A program made the translations under genes and the position numbers. The notes below the pieces were generated by a model. It made no database searches. It was given only the letters and a program-made list of their open reading frames with translations, and had not been told where the DNA came from. From VFZP01 sp043755595 (GTDB lineage Bacteria > Acidobacteriota > Terriglobia > Bryobacterales > Bryobacteraceae): a stretch of DNA of 64,000 nucleotides. Where the stretch lies: NCBI GenBank assembly GCA_043755595.1, contig JAYUSQ010000016.1:1-64000 (forward strand), in the 5' to 3' direction. Below, in pieces: positions 8,589 through 17,311 of this stretch (positions are counted from its first letter, which is position 1; each line of letters starts with the position of its first letter).

Positions 8589-9686
8589 TCAACTGATAAA
8601 CCGCCGAAGCCGGACGTTATTCACCAGCCCCAGCAACATGAAAGTCGTCAGAGTACTCGACCCACCAGCGCTCATAAACGGCAAGGGGATACCTGTCACT
8701 GGCATCATCCCAGCCACCATCCCTACGTTCACAAGCAGGTGAAACAAGAACAAAGCCGCCACGCCCATGCATATATACATCCCGGCCCGGTCAGGCGCGG
8801 ACTGTGCATTCTGCACGATCTGCAGCAGCAGTAACATATATAATCCTAGCGCGAAAATCACTCCCATGTATCCCTGCTCTTCACTGTAGGTCGCAAAAAT
8901 GAAATCGGCATGCGAAACCGGCAGGAATTGCAGACGCGTCTGGCTGCCGTGCGTGACCCCTCTTCCCCACATCTGGCCGGACCCGATCGCAATCTGCGAT
9001 TGGATCACTTGATAGGCGGATCCTTTGCGGTAGGACTCGGGATCGAAAAACGCTAACACCCGTTTCTTTTGGAAATCCTTGATCAAAAACTGATACGAGA
9101 CGAGCGGAGCCACTACGACGATCAAGGCAAGCACCGCTACGTGGCGCCGTCGCAATCCGGCCAGAAAGATCCCGACGGCGGCGATCGGAATATAGGTCAG
9201 AGCGGTGCCGAGATCAGGCTGCCGGTAGACCAGAGCGGCGGGCACGGCCACCAGCCCGCCGAGCTTTAGAATGTCCACCGCTTCCAGGCTAGGGCGCCGC
9301 AAACCGGTGAGACAACGGGCCACCAGGAGCACGATCACCAGTTTGGCGAACTCCGATACCTGAAACGAAAAGCCAAAAATTTGAATCCACCGGCGGGCGC
9401 CGCCCAGCTTCGCTCCCAGGGCCGTCACCACCAGCAGCATCAGCACGGTGACAACGTACAGCCAGGGAACCTGACCGAGCAGCGTGTGGTAGTCCACCGT
9501 ACAGACCAGCCACATGAGCAACAAGCCGATGACGATGTACATGATCTGGCGCCACCAGACATTCAGGAATTTGGTTTCCTGGGTGGCGCTGTAGATCTGC
9601 AGCACGCCCAGCCCGCACAGCGCCAGCGCAATCAGCATCATGAGCCAGTCCAGGTCGCGCAGCCACCGAAGATCGGTAATTCTCAT
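8589..9686 (-). CDS. rodA: Rod-shape-determining peptidoglycan glycosyltransferase RodA
   Basis: This 365-residue SEDS-family membrane protein has about ten hydrophobic segments. It polymerises lipid II into glycan strands in the elongasome and works with the class B transpeptidase encoded just upstream. Characteristic stretches are present: LGARRWIQIFGFSFQVSEFAKL near the middle (quoted region 9354-9414), QPDLGTALTY, QSQIAIGSGQMWGRG and the C-terminal GIPLPFMSAGGSS. The length is normal for RodA. Its ATG overlaps the end of the PBP2 gene by 4 bases, so the pair is translationally coupled. It closes the mreBCD-mrdA-rodA operon. Confidence 0.95.
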   Translation of the reverse strand: MRITDLRWLRDLDWLMMLIALALCGLGVLQIYSATQETKFLNVWWRQIMYIVIGLLLMWLVCTVDYHTLLGQVPWLYVVTVLMLLVVTALGAKLGGARRWIQIFGFSFQVSEFAKLVIVLLVARCLTGLRRPSLEAVDILKLGGLVAVPAALVYRQPDLGTALTYIPIAAVGIFLAGLRRRHVAVLALIVVVAPLVSYQFLIKDFQKKRVLAFFDPESYRKGSAYQVIQSQIAIGSGQMWGRGVTHGSQTRLQFLPVSHADFIFATYSEEQGYMGVIFALGLYMLLLLQIVQNAQSAPDRAGMYICMGVAALFLFHLLVNVGMVAGMMPVTGIPLPFMSAGGSSTLTTFMLLGLVNNVRLRRFIS

Positions 9687-11623
9687 GGCCGATCTTCGTC
9701 TTCCCGCCCGTTGAACTGCAGCGCGAGGTATGGTTCGTCTTTGCCCGGCGAGCCATGTTTCTTCTTGTCGAAGTACGCCTTGATCACGTCGCGCGCAATC
9801 GGAGCGGCGCGGTCTCCGTGCAAGCCGCCTTCATAAAGCGCCACGACCACGATTTCGGGATGCTCGCGCGGGGCCAGTCCGACAAACCAGGCGTTGTCGG
9901 TGAACTCCTGCAGGTCGGCGCCGCGCCGGATGGCTTCTCGACGTGCTTGCGCCAATTTGTTTGAAACAATTTGCGCGGTGCCGGTTTTTCCGCATACTTC
10001 CACCTCGGCCAACCTTGCGTTGGGCGCGGTGCCGCCCGGCACATTCACCACCGCCGACATACCGTTCAGCACGCGCGCCACATTGGCGGGGTCGAGTTTT
10101 ACGCGCCGCGGTTCCTTGCGCGCGGCCCGTGCCTCTCCGGCCACCTGGCGGAACACATGCGGTTGATGCCATTCGCCTCCCAGCGCCATGCCGCCGATTG
10201 CATGCGCCAGTTGCAAAGGCGTAACGGTGAGAGCGCCCTGGCCGATCGCGACTGAAATGGTTTCGCCCGCAAACCAGCGTTTGCGCGTGGTGCGGATTTT
10301 CCAGCGCGTCGAGGGAACCAGTCCTTCGGCTTCCGACGGCAGGTCGATCCCCGTGCGGCGCCCAAGACCGGAGGCGGAGGCATATTCGGCGATTCGATCC
10401 ACCTTGAGACGGTCGCCCAACTCATAGAAGAACACGTCGCAGCTTGCCTGGATGGCGCGCGTGAAACCGACTTCTCCATGGGTCGAATGGCACTTGCGGA
10501 AGGAGCCATAGTAAGTGCCGCCACCGCGGCAAAAGGCTTGAGACTCTTCGGTGATGACGCCGGTTTCCAGGCCTGCCAGCGCCATGATCGGCTTGAACGT
10601 GGAGCCTGGCGGGAGCGCCGCTTGGATCGCCCGATTATAGAGTGGATTCCCGGGATCGGCCAGAATCTCGTTCCAGTCTTTGCGCCGGATGCGGCCCGCG
10701 AACTTGTTGGGATCAAACGATGGCCCGGACACCATCGCAAGCACTTCACCGGTCCGAGGATCGAGGGCCACCACTGCGCCCCGCCGATCGCGCAACGCCA
10801 ATTCGGCCACCGCCTGCAAGTCGAGATCGATCGTCAGTTGGATGCTCTTGCCGGCCCCAGGCTCTTTCTTGTCAACCAACTCGCGTTCGTTCCCGAGATG
10901 GTCTACGACCACGCGCCGTTCGCCATCCGAGCCCATCAGCAGATCGTTGTACTGCCGCTCCAGGCCCGCCTTGCCGATGATGTCGCCCTGCTTGTAACGG
11001 GCAAACTCGGCTGTGTCGAGTTCGTACTCGCTGACCTCGCCGGTGTAGCCGAGTATGTGCGCGCTGAACGAATTTTGCGGATAGACGCGGCGATGGTCCT
11101 GTGCGATCTCAAGCGCCGGCATCAGATCCCGGCCGCGATGAGCTTCCACAAAAGCTAATTCCGCTTGCGTCAACTGCTCCTTGATTGGAATCGGCGCGCT
11201 GCTGCCGGAGCGTGCTTTCTCAAAGCGCCGGAGCCGTTCGGTTACCTCGTCGAAATCCAGATTGAGGGCGGTGCAGACGGTCCTGATTTGCTCGGGGTCC
11301 AGATTCTCGCGGCCCAGCAACATCAGGCTGAAGCTGGAGCTGTTGTCGACAATCACGCGTCCATCGCGATCGAGAATTTTGCCGCGCGGAGCCAGCAGCG
11401 GATAGGAGCGAATGCGATTGCGCTCGGCCAGTTCGGCGAAATATTCGCCGCGCCGAATCTGCAAATTCCAATAACCCAGGGCGAGATAGAGGACCGCAAC
11501 CACGCAGAAATACTGGAAGAAGAGCACACGCCCAGCGGCAAAAGTGGCGTCGTCGCGCAGGACCTGGAATGCTTCCGATTCCTTGTCGCGCTCGCGGTCC
11601 GGCGCCGGAGGATTGTAAGCCAT
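9683..11623 (-). CDS. mrdA: Penicillin-binding protein 2, elongasome transpeptidase
   Basis: This 646-residue class B penicillin-binding protein has one N-terminal membrane segment (VLFFQYFCVVAVLYLALGYW, about residues 32-51), a dimerisation/pedestal domain and a transpeptidase domain. The acyl-enzyme serine is S341 in PPGSTFKP, the second motif lies around ASCDVFFYELG, and the third is K546-T-G in CGKTGTAQ. It cross-links lateral-wall peptidoglycan in the periplasm. It follows mreD by 12 bases and overlaps rodA by 4, which supports the elongasome role over divisome PBP3. Confidence 0.95.
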   Translation of the reverse strand: MAYNPPAPDRERDKESEAFQVLRDDATFAAGRVLFFQYFCVVAVLYLALGYWNLQIRRGEYFAELAERNRIRSYPLLAPRGKILDRDGRVIVDNSSSFSLMLLGRENLDPEQIRTVCTALNLDFDEVTERLRRFEKARSGSSAPIPIKEQLTQAELAFVEAHRGRDLMPALEIAQDHRRVYPQNSFSAHILGYTGEVSEYELDTAEFARYKQGDIIGKAGLERQYNDLLMGSDGERRVVVDHLGNERELVDKKEPGAGKSIQLTIDLDLQAVAELALRDRRGAVVALDPRTGEVLAMVSGPSFDPNKFAGRIRRKDWNEILADPGNPLYNRAIQAALPPGSTFKPIMALAGLETGVITEESQAFCRGGGTYYGSFRKCHSTHGEVGFTRAIQASCDVFFYELGDRLKVDRIAEYASASGLGRRTGIDLPSEAEGLVPSTRWKIRTTRKRWFAGETISVAIGQGALTVTPLQLAHAIGGMALGGEWHQPHVFRQVAGEARAARKEPRRVKLDPANVARVLNGMSAVVNVPGGTAPNARLAEVEVCGKTGTAQIVSNKLAQARREAIRRGADLQEFTDNAWFVGLAPREHPEIVVVALYEGGLHGDRAAPIARDVIKAYFDKKKHGSPGKDEPYLALQFNGREDEDRP

Positions 11624-11635
11624 TGAAATCTCAGT

Positions 11636-12154
11636 CTAAAGCTTATCGAGAGCCGCAAACAGAGGCACAGCCACCAGCGCGTTGAGCACCGACAGCACCA
11701 CCGTTTGCACCGGGTCCATCGCCAGCTTCTGCGATAGCAGCGCGCTGGCGAGCGCCCAATAGAGGAACTGGTGAAAGAAGTAGAAGACGAAGCCCGCCAT
11801 GAAGCGGATCACCAGATTGTCCACGTCCACGCGTTGGCTTAGACTGCCGGCGAGATACCCGACCAAACTTTTGGCGATTCCAAACATGCCGATCGGGTTG
11901 TGCGAAAAGGCGTCCTGCAACAGGCCAATCGCGCAACCGGCCAGCAGGCCCGAAATCGGCTCGCGGCGCGTCAGTGCAAAAAACACCGTGACCAACAGCG
12001 GCGCTTCCAGAAACGAAAGATAGCCGAGAAACATCGGCGAGTACACCTGAAAGAAGATCGCGAGGATCGGAATCGGGATCCACAACAGGCTGCGAAAACG
12101 CCAAATGCGCGGGCTGCGGCGCGCCCCCATGATCTGGTCCGAGAAATCTGTCAT
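11636..12154 (-). CDS. mreD: Rod-shape-determining protein MreD
   Basis: This 172-residue integral membrane protein has about five hydrophobic segments (for example LWIPIPILAIFFQVYSPMFL and FFALTRREPISGLLAGCAIG). The family bridges MreC to cytoplasmic MreB and the RodA/PBP2 synthase. MreD sequences diverge strongly, so identity rests on size, topology and position. Its start overlaps the mreC stop by 4 bases, and mrdA follows after 12 bases. Residues such as GLLQDAFSHNPIGMFG fit the conserved 'GLxxD' region of the family. Confidence 0.9.
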   Translation of the reverse strand: MTDFSDQIMGARRSPRIWRFRSLLWIPIPILAIFFQVYSPMFLGYLSFLEAPLLVTVFFALTRREPISGLLAGCAIGLLQDAFSHNPIGMFGIAKSLVGYLAGSLSQRVDVDNLVIRFMAGFVFYFFHQFLYWALASALLSQKLAMDPVQTVVLSVLNALVAVPLFAALDKL

Positions 12155-13233
12155 GGCTTTGGCTGCTTGGGCGCGGGCGGCGGCGGCACGGCGGAGAAGT
12201 CGGGAGCGGTTCCGGCCCCAAGCCTTTGGCCGCGGCTTTTGCCAATCTGGTCGTACTTGTTCAAAATCCGATCGGCGTCGATCGGCAACTGCCTGCCTCC
12301 GCCGGCCGCCGATTGCGCGGTGTCAGGCGACAGTGGCGGAGCGATACGCGAAGTAGGTTCGGCGGGACCGCCTTCCGCTCCGGCGGCGGGAACGGCAACG
12401 CCGGGCGGCACGCTTTGATGCACGCCTTCGAGCAGAATCAGGACATTCTCCAGGCCTCGCTGCAGACCGGTGGGATCGATGAATATCTCTTTGAACAACC
12501 CGCGTCCGCGCCGTGACACCTTGACCTTGCCGACGGGCAATCCCTTCGGAAAAATCCAGTCGTCGCCGGAGGTGTAGAACATTTCGTCGAGGTCCACCTT
12601 GTCGTCGTTCTGCACATAGTCCACCAGCACCGAAGCGTGGCCTTGTCCCTTGGCGATCCCCATCACGCGGCCCTTTTCAGAGATGACGCCCGCGGCAAAA
12701 TTCATGTCGGTGAGCAGCACCAACTGCGACCCCGACGGTTGAGCGGACGTGATCCGGCCTGCGATTCCGTCGGGAGTGATCACGGCCATCCCTTTCATCA
12801 CGCCGTTGTTACGCCCGCGGTCGAGAAACAGGACGCGTGAACCGGGAGCGGTGCTGCTTCCGACGACGCGCGCCGCCAGCAGACGATGCGGACTGGTAGC
12901 CTGAAACATCGCAAGCGCGCGGCCCCGGTCCGCAGTGGACAATTGATTCTTGAGGAACTGGTTTTCCAGCTTCAGCCTGTCGAGATCGACCTGCAGCCGG
13001 GCGTTGTCGGACTGGGCGCTGGTCAGGTTGGCGAACCGCTCCACCGCGCCAATCGTGTAGTAGCGGGTAAACCCCAACAATCGCGCGACCGGCATGAAGC
13101 CGGTCACGGCCCACACGCGCATCGGCGTCAATTCCTGTTGGCGCTTCACCTGGTAGGCCAACAAGAGCAGTTGCGCGCCAAGGACCAGAACGAGAGCCGT
13201 GACGTTGCGATAGCGGCTGATGACGTTGTCCAT
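12151..13233 (-). CDS. mreC: Rod-shape-determining protein MreC with a long disordered tail
   Basis: This 360-residue protein has an N-terminal membrane helix (VTALVLVLGAQLLLLAYQV), a coiled coil around residues 70-105 (ARLQVDLDRLKLENQFLKNQL), and then the double beta-barrel domain (VVGSSTAPGSRVLFLDRGRNNGV, MAVITPDGIAGRI). It organises the elongasome in the periplasm. The last ~85 residues are Pro/Gly/Ala-rich and appear disordered, longer than in E. coli MreC. It starts 20 bases after mreB and overlaps mreD by 4. Confidence 0.93.
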   Translation of the reverse strand: MDNVISRYRNVTALVLVLGAQLLLLAYQVKRQQELTPMRVWAVTGFMPVARLLGFTRYYTIGAVERFANLTSAQSDNARLQVDLDRLKLENQFLKNQLSTADRGRALAMFQATSPHRLLAARVVGSSTAPGSRVLFLDRGRNNGVMKGMAVITPDGIAGRITSAQPSGSQLVLLTDMNFAAGVISEKGRVMGIAKGQGHASVLVDYVQNDDKVDLDEMFYTSGDDWIFPKGLPVGKVKVSRRGRGLFKEIFIDPTGLQRGLENVLILLEGVHQSVPPGVAVPAAGAEGGPAEPTSRIAPPLSPDTAQSAAGGGRQLPIDADRILNKYDQIGKSRGQRLGAGTAPDFSAVPPPPAPKQPKP

Positions 13234-13253
13234 GAGGCGCGCCGATCGGTGGA

Positions 13254-14279
13254 CTATTCGATGCGAATTCTCCGCAGCAGCTTGAAGTCTGTGAGCATTT
13301 TGCCGGTGCCGAGGACCACGCTGGCCAGCGGCTCCTCAGCGATCGAGACGGGCAGGCCGGTATCCTCGCGGATCCGCTTGTCCAGATTTTTCAGCAACGC
13401 GCCGCCGCCGGTCAGGACAATACCGCGGTCGCTAATATCGGCGCTCAACTCAGGCGGTGTGCGCTCCAACGCGACCCGCACGGCGTTGAGAATCGTCGCA
13501 ACACACTCGGCAATCGCCTCGCGAATTTCGCTGTCGTCGACTGTGATCGTTTTGGGCACGCCTTCAATCAGATTACGGCCCTTGATCTCCATCGTCAGCG
13601 GCTTGTCGAGCGGGTACGCCGAGCCAATCTGCATCTTGATCTGTTCAGCCGTCCGTTCGCCCACCAGTAAGTTATAGCGGCGCTTCAGGTACTGGATGAT
13701 GGCTTCGTCCATCTCGTTCCCGGCCACTCGGACCGAGCGCGAATAGACGATGCCCGACAGCGAAATCACCGCGACGTCGGTGGTGCCGCCGCCGATGTCC
13801 ACCACCATGTTGCCCGACGGTTCCGTGATGGGGAGCCCGGCGCCGATCGCGGCCACCATGGCCTGTTCCACCAGAAACACTTCGCTCGCTTTGGCGCGCA
13901 GGGCAGAATCCGTTACGGCCCGTTTTTCCACTTGCGTGATCTCGCTCGGCACGCCGATCACGATCCGCGGATGCACCAGCATCTTCCGGCCATGGGCCTT
14001 GTGGATGAAGTGGTTGAGCATCTTCTCGGTGACTTTGAAGTCGGCGATCACGCCGTCGCGCATGGGCCGGATCGCCACGATATTTCCGGGCGTGCGGCCA
14101 AGCATCTCTTTGGCCTCTTTCCCGACCGCTTCCACGTCGCCGTTGGTCTTATTAATGGCGACGATAGAAGGTTCGTTGACGACAATGCCACGCCCGCGAG
14201 CGTAGACCAGGGTGTTGGCGGTGCCAAGATCGATGGCGAGATCGGAGGAAAACAGACTGAAAATGGACCGGAGATTCAT
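13254..14279 (-). CDS. mreB: Actin-like rod-shape-determining protein MreB
   Basis: This 341-residue protein has the usual MreB length and high conservation. The phosphate-1 motif is DLAIDLGTANTLVY, phosphate-2 is VVDIGGGTTDVAVIS, and the adenosine motif is GIVLTGGGALLKNLD. The filaments assemble on the inner face of the cytoplasmic membrane and guide the RodA/PBP2 synthase. It is the first gene of the mre/mrd operon. Upstream there is only a weak -10-like TATACG ending 7 bases before the ATG, so the promoter is uncertain. Confidence 0.97.
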   Translation of the reverse strand: MNLRSIFSLFSSDLAIDLGTANTLVYARGRGIVVNEPSIVAINKTNGDVEAVGKEAKEMLGRTPGNIVAIRPMRDGVIADFKVTEKMLNHFIHKAHGRKMLVHPRIVIGVPSEITQVEKRAVTDSALRAKASEVFLVEQAMVAAIGAGLPITEPSGNMVVDIGGGTTDVAVISLSGIVYSRSVRVAGNEMDEAIIQYLKRRYNLLVGERTAEQIKMQIGSAYPLDKPLTMEIKGRNLIEGVPKTITVDDSEIREAIAECVATILNAVRVALERTPPELSADISDRGIVLTGGGALLKNLDKRIREDTGLPVSIAEEPLASVVLGTGKMLTDFKLLRRIRIE

Positions 14280-14335
14280 CGGTGACCGTATACCAGGGCA
14301 AGAGAGTTCGACAGACCAAACATATGGTGAACGCT

Positions 14336-14351
14336 AACAGGCAAACCTGTT
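14336..14351 (-). terminator. Short hairpin between the 229-residue gene and mreB
   Basis: AACAGG / CAAA / CCTGTT is a perfect 6-bp stem with a 4-base loop. It lies 41-56 bases past the stop of the 14392-15081 gene on the minus strand and upstream of mreB. It has no T-run, so it is only a weak candidate terminator. Confidence 0.25.
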
Positions 14352-14391
14352 CCTCAGCGATCTGTCTGTGGAGGGCCAGAGCAGTCCCCCA

Positions 14392-15081
14392 TTAAGGTAG
14401 CACAGGGCAGGGGGTGGCGCCAGTCCTGGGGGCGAGATCGAATTTGAAATAGGAAATCGGCTCGGCTGGCGCGCCCTTGTCGATTTGTTGGATGGCGGCC
14501 TCGAAGCTCGCTTTGTTGAGGGCGGCTTTGGCTCCGATCTCGGCCAGCAGGGTGCGGCGGATGCGGACGGTTTCGACGAGAGGCGAAGGGTCGGCGTCAG
14601 CGCCATGGCCATCGCCATTCTCGAAGTTGGTGCGCGCGGCGCGTTCGTTCTGCAGAGCTTTCAACTCTTTGAGCGATCGTTGAAAGGCGCGCTCGTGGCG
14701 TGATGTGTAGATGGCGAGCGTCTTCAGGGCCGTGCGCGTCTCGGGGTTCATGAATGGGTCCGGCACGGAGGCGAGGAGATTGGCTTCGTTCATTCGGCAG
14801 CGGCGAAGGTTCCAGTGCGAGTGGAGAATCGTTTCAAACAAAAGCAGTTCGAGTTCTCCGGCGGGCATCAGTTCGGCTGAGAGCGCGCCTTGCAGGGAGG
14901 CGAAGATGGCGGCTTCTTCGGTGTCGGCGATATGGAGTTGGCGCGAGCAGAGTCCGTGGGTGCGGGCGTTCTGCGAGGCACGGGCTCTGCCTTCTTCGGT
15001 GGCGGGGCCGGTGGAGAGGAGTGAGTTGGCACGGTTGGCCTGGATTTGGGCGGGGGACGAGGCGGTGGTGGACGGATTCAT
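14392..15081 (-). CDS. Hypothetical protein of the 'STGPxTEEGxARxSQNxxxHGL' family
   Basis: This 229-residue protein is hydrophilic and mostly helical. The N-terminus reads QANRANSLLSTGPATEEGRA followed by SQNARTHGL, a signature I know from uncharacterised proteins present in many copies in Acidobacteria genomes. No catalytic motif, signal peptide or membrane segment is seen. The bases around the gene have many long G-runs, somewhat unlike the mre operon. Family members are often scattered near mobile or duplicated DNA, but nothing here proves mobility. Function unknown. Confidence 0.7.
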   Translation of the reverse strand: MNPSTTASSPAQIQANRANSLLSTGPATEEGRARASQNARTHGLCSRQLHIADTEEAAIFASLQGALSAELMPAGELELLLFETILHSHWNLRRCRMNEANLLASVPDPFMNPETRTALKTLAIYTSRHERAFQRSLKELKALQNERAARTNFENGDGHGADADPSPLVETVRIRRTLLAEIGAKAALNKASFEAAIQQIDKGAPAEPISYFKFDLAPRTGATPCPVLP

Positions 15082-15249
15082 GAGATGGCGCGGCTCCTTT
15101 TACTACCGCGGCGATTGCATCGTAGCTGACGCTGGGCGGGGTTGAGGCGGGGATTGGGAGTAAGTCCCAGCGAATGAGGGCGAAAATAATTTTTGAGGGG
15201 CGTGAAGGGGTGGACGCGTTGAGTAAGTTCGGAGATAGAATGGGTAGGC

Positions 15250-17190
15250 TTGTCGACCAACCATTCGGGTAAGAGTCTCGCGGGCGCCGTTTTCCAGGGT
15301 CAAACTCTGGTGGGGGCGAAGTTCCGCAATGCCAAGCTGCGAGGGGCTGATTTCTCGGGGTGCGACCTCCGCTCTGCGGATTTTCGGGGGGCGGATTTGC
15401 GCGAGGCGAAGTTCGACAAGGCGCGGATGGGCCGCTCGTGGTGGGCCGGTGCGATGGTGGCGATGGTTTCCTTGCTGGTGTCGGCGGCCCTGTCCTTTTT
15501 CGCTTCCGCGTTTTTTAGCGTGTTCGGTGCACTCTCCATTGACAGCGCGAGGGGGCCCGAGGAAAAGGCAGCATACCGGGCGGGAGCCGCTAGTGCAATC
15601 GCTGCGTTAGCGGCGATTGCACTATACGGCTACCGAAGGAAAGCGCTGATTGCAGTCGCTGTCGGAGTTGCATTCGCATTCGCATTCGCATTCGCGATCT
15701 CTGGCGCAGTCACAGTCGTGGTCGCGGTCTCAGTGGTAGGCGCAGCCATAGTCGCAGTCGCAGTCGCAGGAGCAGGCGCATTTGCAGTCGCAGTCGGCGG
15801 CGCAGTCGCAGTCGCAAGCGCAGTCGCAGTCGCAAGCGCAATCACCGGCGCTGTCGCAGTCGAAGGCGCTGTCGCAGCCGCAGTCGCGGTCGCGGCTTTC
15901 CAGCTCTACGTCATTTGGCGGGTCCGGAAGAGAGACGAGCGGTTTGCGTTGGTCACGGATGCGGGGGTACTCCTTGGCGCCCTATTCGGGACACGCTTCG
16001 ATGGCGCGGATCTGACAGACGCAGACCTCGGCGGCGCGCAACTCAGGGGTGTACACTTCGGCAAGGCCAACCTGACGCGTGTCAACTGGCGGGGGGCCGG
16101 GGGCCTGATTGAGTCCGTACATCCAGGGTCAATCCTGGACCAGCCCGCTGTCCGCGAATTGGTCACGACCGGCGAGGGCCGCGGCCGGAGCTTCCTGCGG
16201 CTGGATCTTCATGGCGCCAATGTGGCCCATGCCGACCTGAGCGGCGCGAATCTCAAGGAGACCAACTGCGCCGGCGCCAACTTTGCGGGCGCAGACCTGA
16301 CGGGCGCTTGCATTGAAAGCTGGAACATCGACGCGGCCACCGTTCTGCAGGGTGTAACGTGCGGCGAAGTGTTCCTGGTGGACCGTCCTGACCGCAACAC
16401 GCCTTACAGCAAGCGCCGCCCCGCCGATGCCAACCGTGACTTTGCGGCGGGGGAGTTCGAGGAGGTCTATCAGAAGATCCTCAATGAGATGGAGATCCTG
16501 CTGGAGAAGGGACTCTCTCCCCAGGCGATGCGGGAGGCCTTCGATGAACTACACGCCCAACATCCCGAAGCCGAAGTGCACAAGTTCGAGAACCGTGAGA
16601 ACCATGTGGTGGTGGGCGTAGCTTATCCTTCGGGTACGGACGAGGGGAGCGTTGAGCGAACGTTACGCGGTAGTTGGGAAGCCAAGCTCATGATCGCGGC
16701 GGCGGAAAACAAGTTATTGGAATCCCACTATCGGGACATGAAAGAAGTCGCGCTGGCTGCGGCCGCATCGGCGCAGAGCGTGCAGATTGGAGATCAATTC
16801 GTGGAAGACAAACGCATCGGCGGAAACATCAACATCAATAACTCGCAAGTGGCAACACTCACCGGGGACGCAACCAACATTGTGCAATCGCTCCAGCAGT
16901 CAGGCACCGCTGGCGATGGCGTGGCCGAGTTGGCCAGCGTTCTCCAGCAACTGCTGGACAAGATCGGCGCCGCCAGCGACCTGGGCGCGATGGAGAAGCA
17001 CCAGGCCAAGCAGGCGGTGGAGACTGTCGCCTTGGCGGCCCAGACGCCGCGAGAAGAACCCTCGCGCCAGTTTGCGGGCAAGGCGCTGGAGACGCTGACC
17101 GGGCTGCTTGGCAAGGTGCCGGATCTTACCAAGCTGGTCGAGGCTGCCACCAAGGCCTGGGAGATTGTGCAGAAGACTGTCGCCGGCTGA
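15250..17190 (+). CDS. Pentapeptide-repeat membrane protein with hexamer-encoded hydrophobic block
   Basis: This is a 646-residue protein. The start is a TTG, because no ATG or GTG is in frame nearby. Pentapeptide repeats (AxLxG/ADFxG) occupy residues 8-60, 246-287 and 318-365. The repeat solenoid is interrupted at about 64-125 by two membrane segments and at about 136-226 by a run of Ala/Val/Phe/Gly residues that could form four or five membrane helices. After the last repeats, the motif ESWNIDAATVLQGVTC and GEFEEVYQKIL-type sequence resemble the C-terminal part of large pentapeptide proteins of cyanobacteria. The tail contains RIGGNININNSQVATLTGDA-like sequence and a helical end. Function unknown; a membrane-tethered sensor or effector scaffold is an inference. 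Confidence 0.82.
   Translation: MSTNHSGKSLAGAVFQGQTLVGAKFRNAKLRGADFSGCDLRSADFRGADLREAKFDKARMGRSWWAGAMVAMVSLLVSAALSFFASAFFSVFGALSIDSARGPEEKAAYRAGAASAIAALAAIALYGYRRKALIAVAVGVAFAFAFAFAISGAVTVVVAVSVVGAAIVAVAVAGAGAFAVAVGGAVAVASAVAVASAITGAVAVEGAVAAAVAVAAFQLYVIWRVRKRDERFALVTDAGVLLGALFGTRFDGADLTDADLGGAQLRGVHFGKANLTRVNWRGAGGLIESVHPGSILDQPAVRELVTTGEGRGRSFLRLDLHGANVAHADLSGANLKETNCAGANFAGADLTGACIESWNIDAATVLQGVTCGEVFLVDRPDRNTPYSKRRPADANRDFAAGEFEEVYQKILNEMEILLEKGLSPQAMREAFDELHAQHPEAEVHKFENRENHVVVGVAYPSGTDEGSVERTLRGSWEAKLMIAAAENKLLESHYRDMKEVALAAAASAQSVQIGDQFVEDKRIGGNININNSQVATLTGDATNIVQSLQQSGTAGDGVAELASVLQQLLDKIGAASDLGAMEKHQAKQAVETVALAAQTPREEPSRQFAGKALETLTGLLGKVPDLTKLVEAATKAWEIVQKTVAG
15670..15693 (+). repeat. 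Four perfect tandem copies of GCATTC inside the pentapeptide gene
   Basis: Four exact hexamers encode alternating Ala-Phe residues within a predicted membrane helix. Since the unit is a multiple of three, copy-number changes would keep the frame. Confidence 0.85.
15751..15894 (+). repeat. Imperfect GTCGCA hexamer array inside the pentapeptide gene
   Basis: This stretch of about 144 bp is made largely of GTCGCA/GCAGTC units with occasional substitutions (GGAGCA, AGCGCA, GGCGCT). It encodes Val-Ala repeats of the hydrophobic block. Units stay in frame, so slippage would alter hydrophobic length without truncating the protein. Confidence 0.8.
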
Positions 17191-17206
17191 GTACGGCGGT
17201 GACAAC

Positions 17207-17291
17207 AGAGCATTTTCTGGATTGCTGTAGACCGCAGGCTTGCGCCTGGCGGCTCAGAACCGAGCCCCGACGGTTACAATGAAAATGCTCT
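17207..17291. repeat. 11-bp perfect inverted repeat with inner hairpins between convergent genes
   Basis: AGAGCATTTTC at 17207-17217 is the exact reverse complement of GAAAATGCTCT at 17281-17291. The 63 bases between hold two smaller stems: CCGC-AGGC pairing with GCCT-GCGG around 17232-17252 (one bulged G), and GGCTC/GAGCC at 17251-17266. The element lies between the stops of the convergent pentapeptide and ABC permease genes. It could be a bidirectional terminator, a small structured RNA or a short palindromic mobile repeat. Confidence 0.6.
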
Positions 17292-17311
17292 CGATCGCTG
17301 GAAGTGAGCAG

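Noticed and set aside
15670..15894. Tandem repeats considered as a CRISPR array
   Set aside because: Units are 6 bp, contiguous, in frame with a protein and without spacers.
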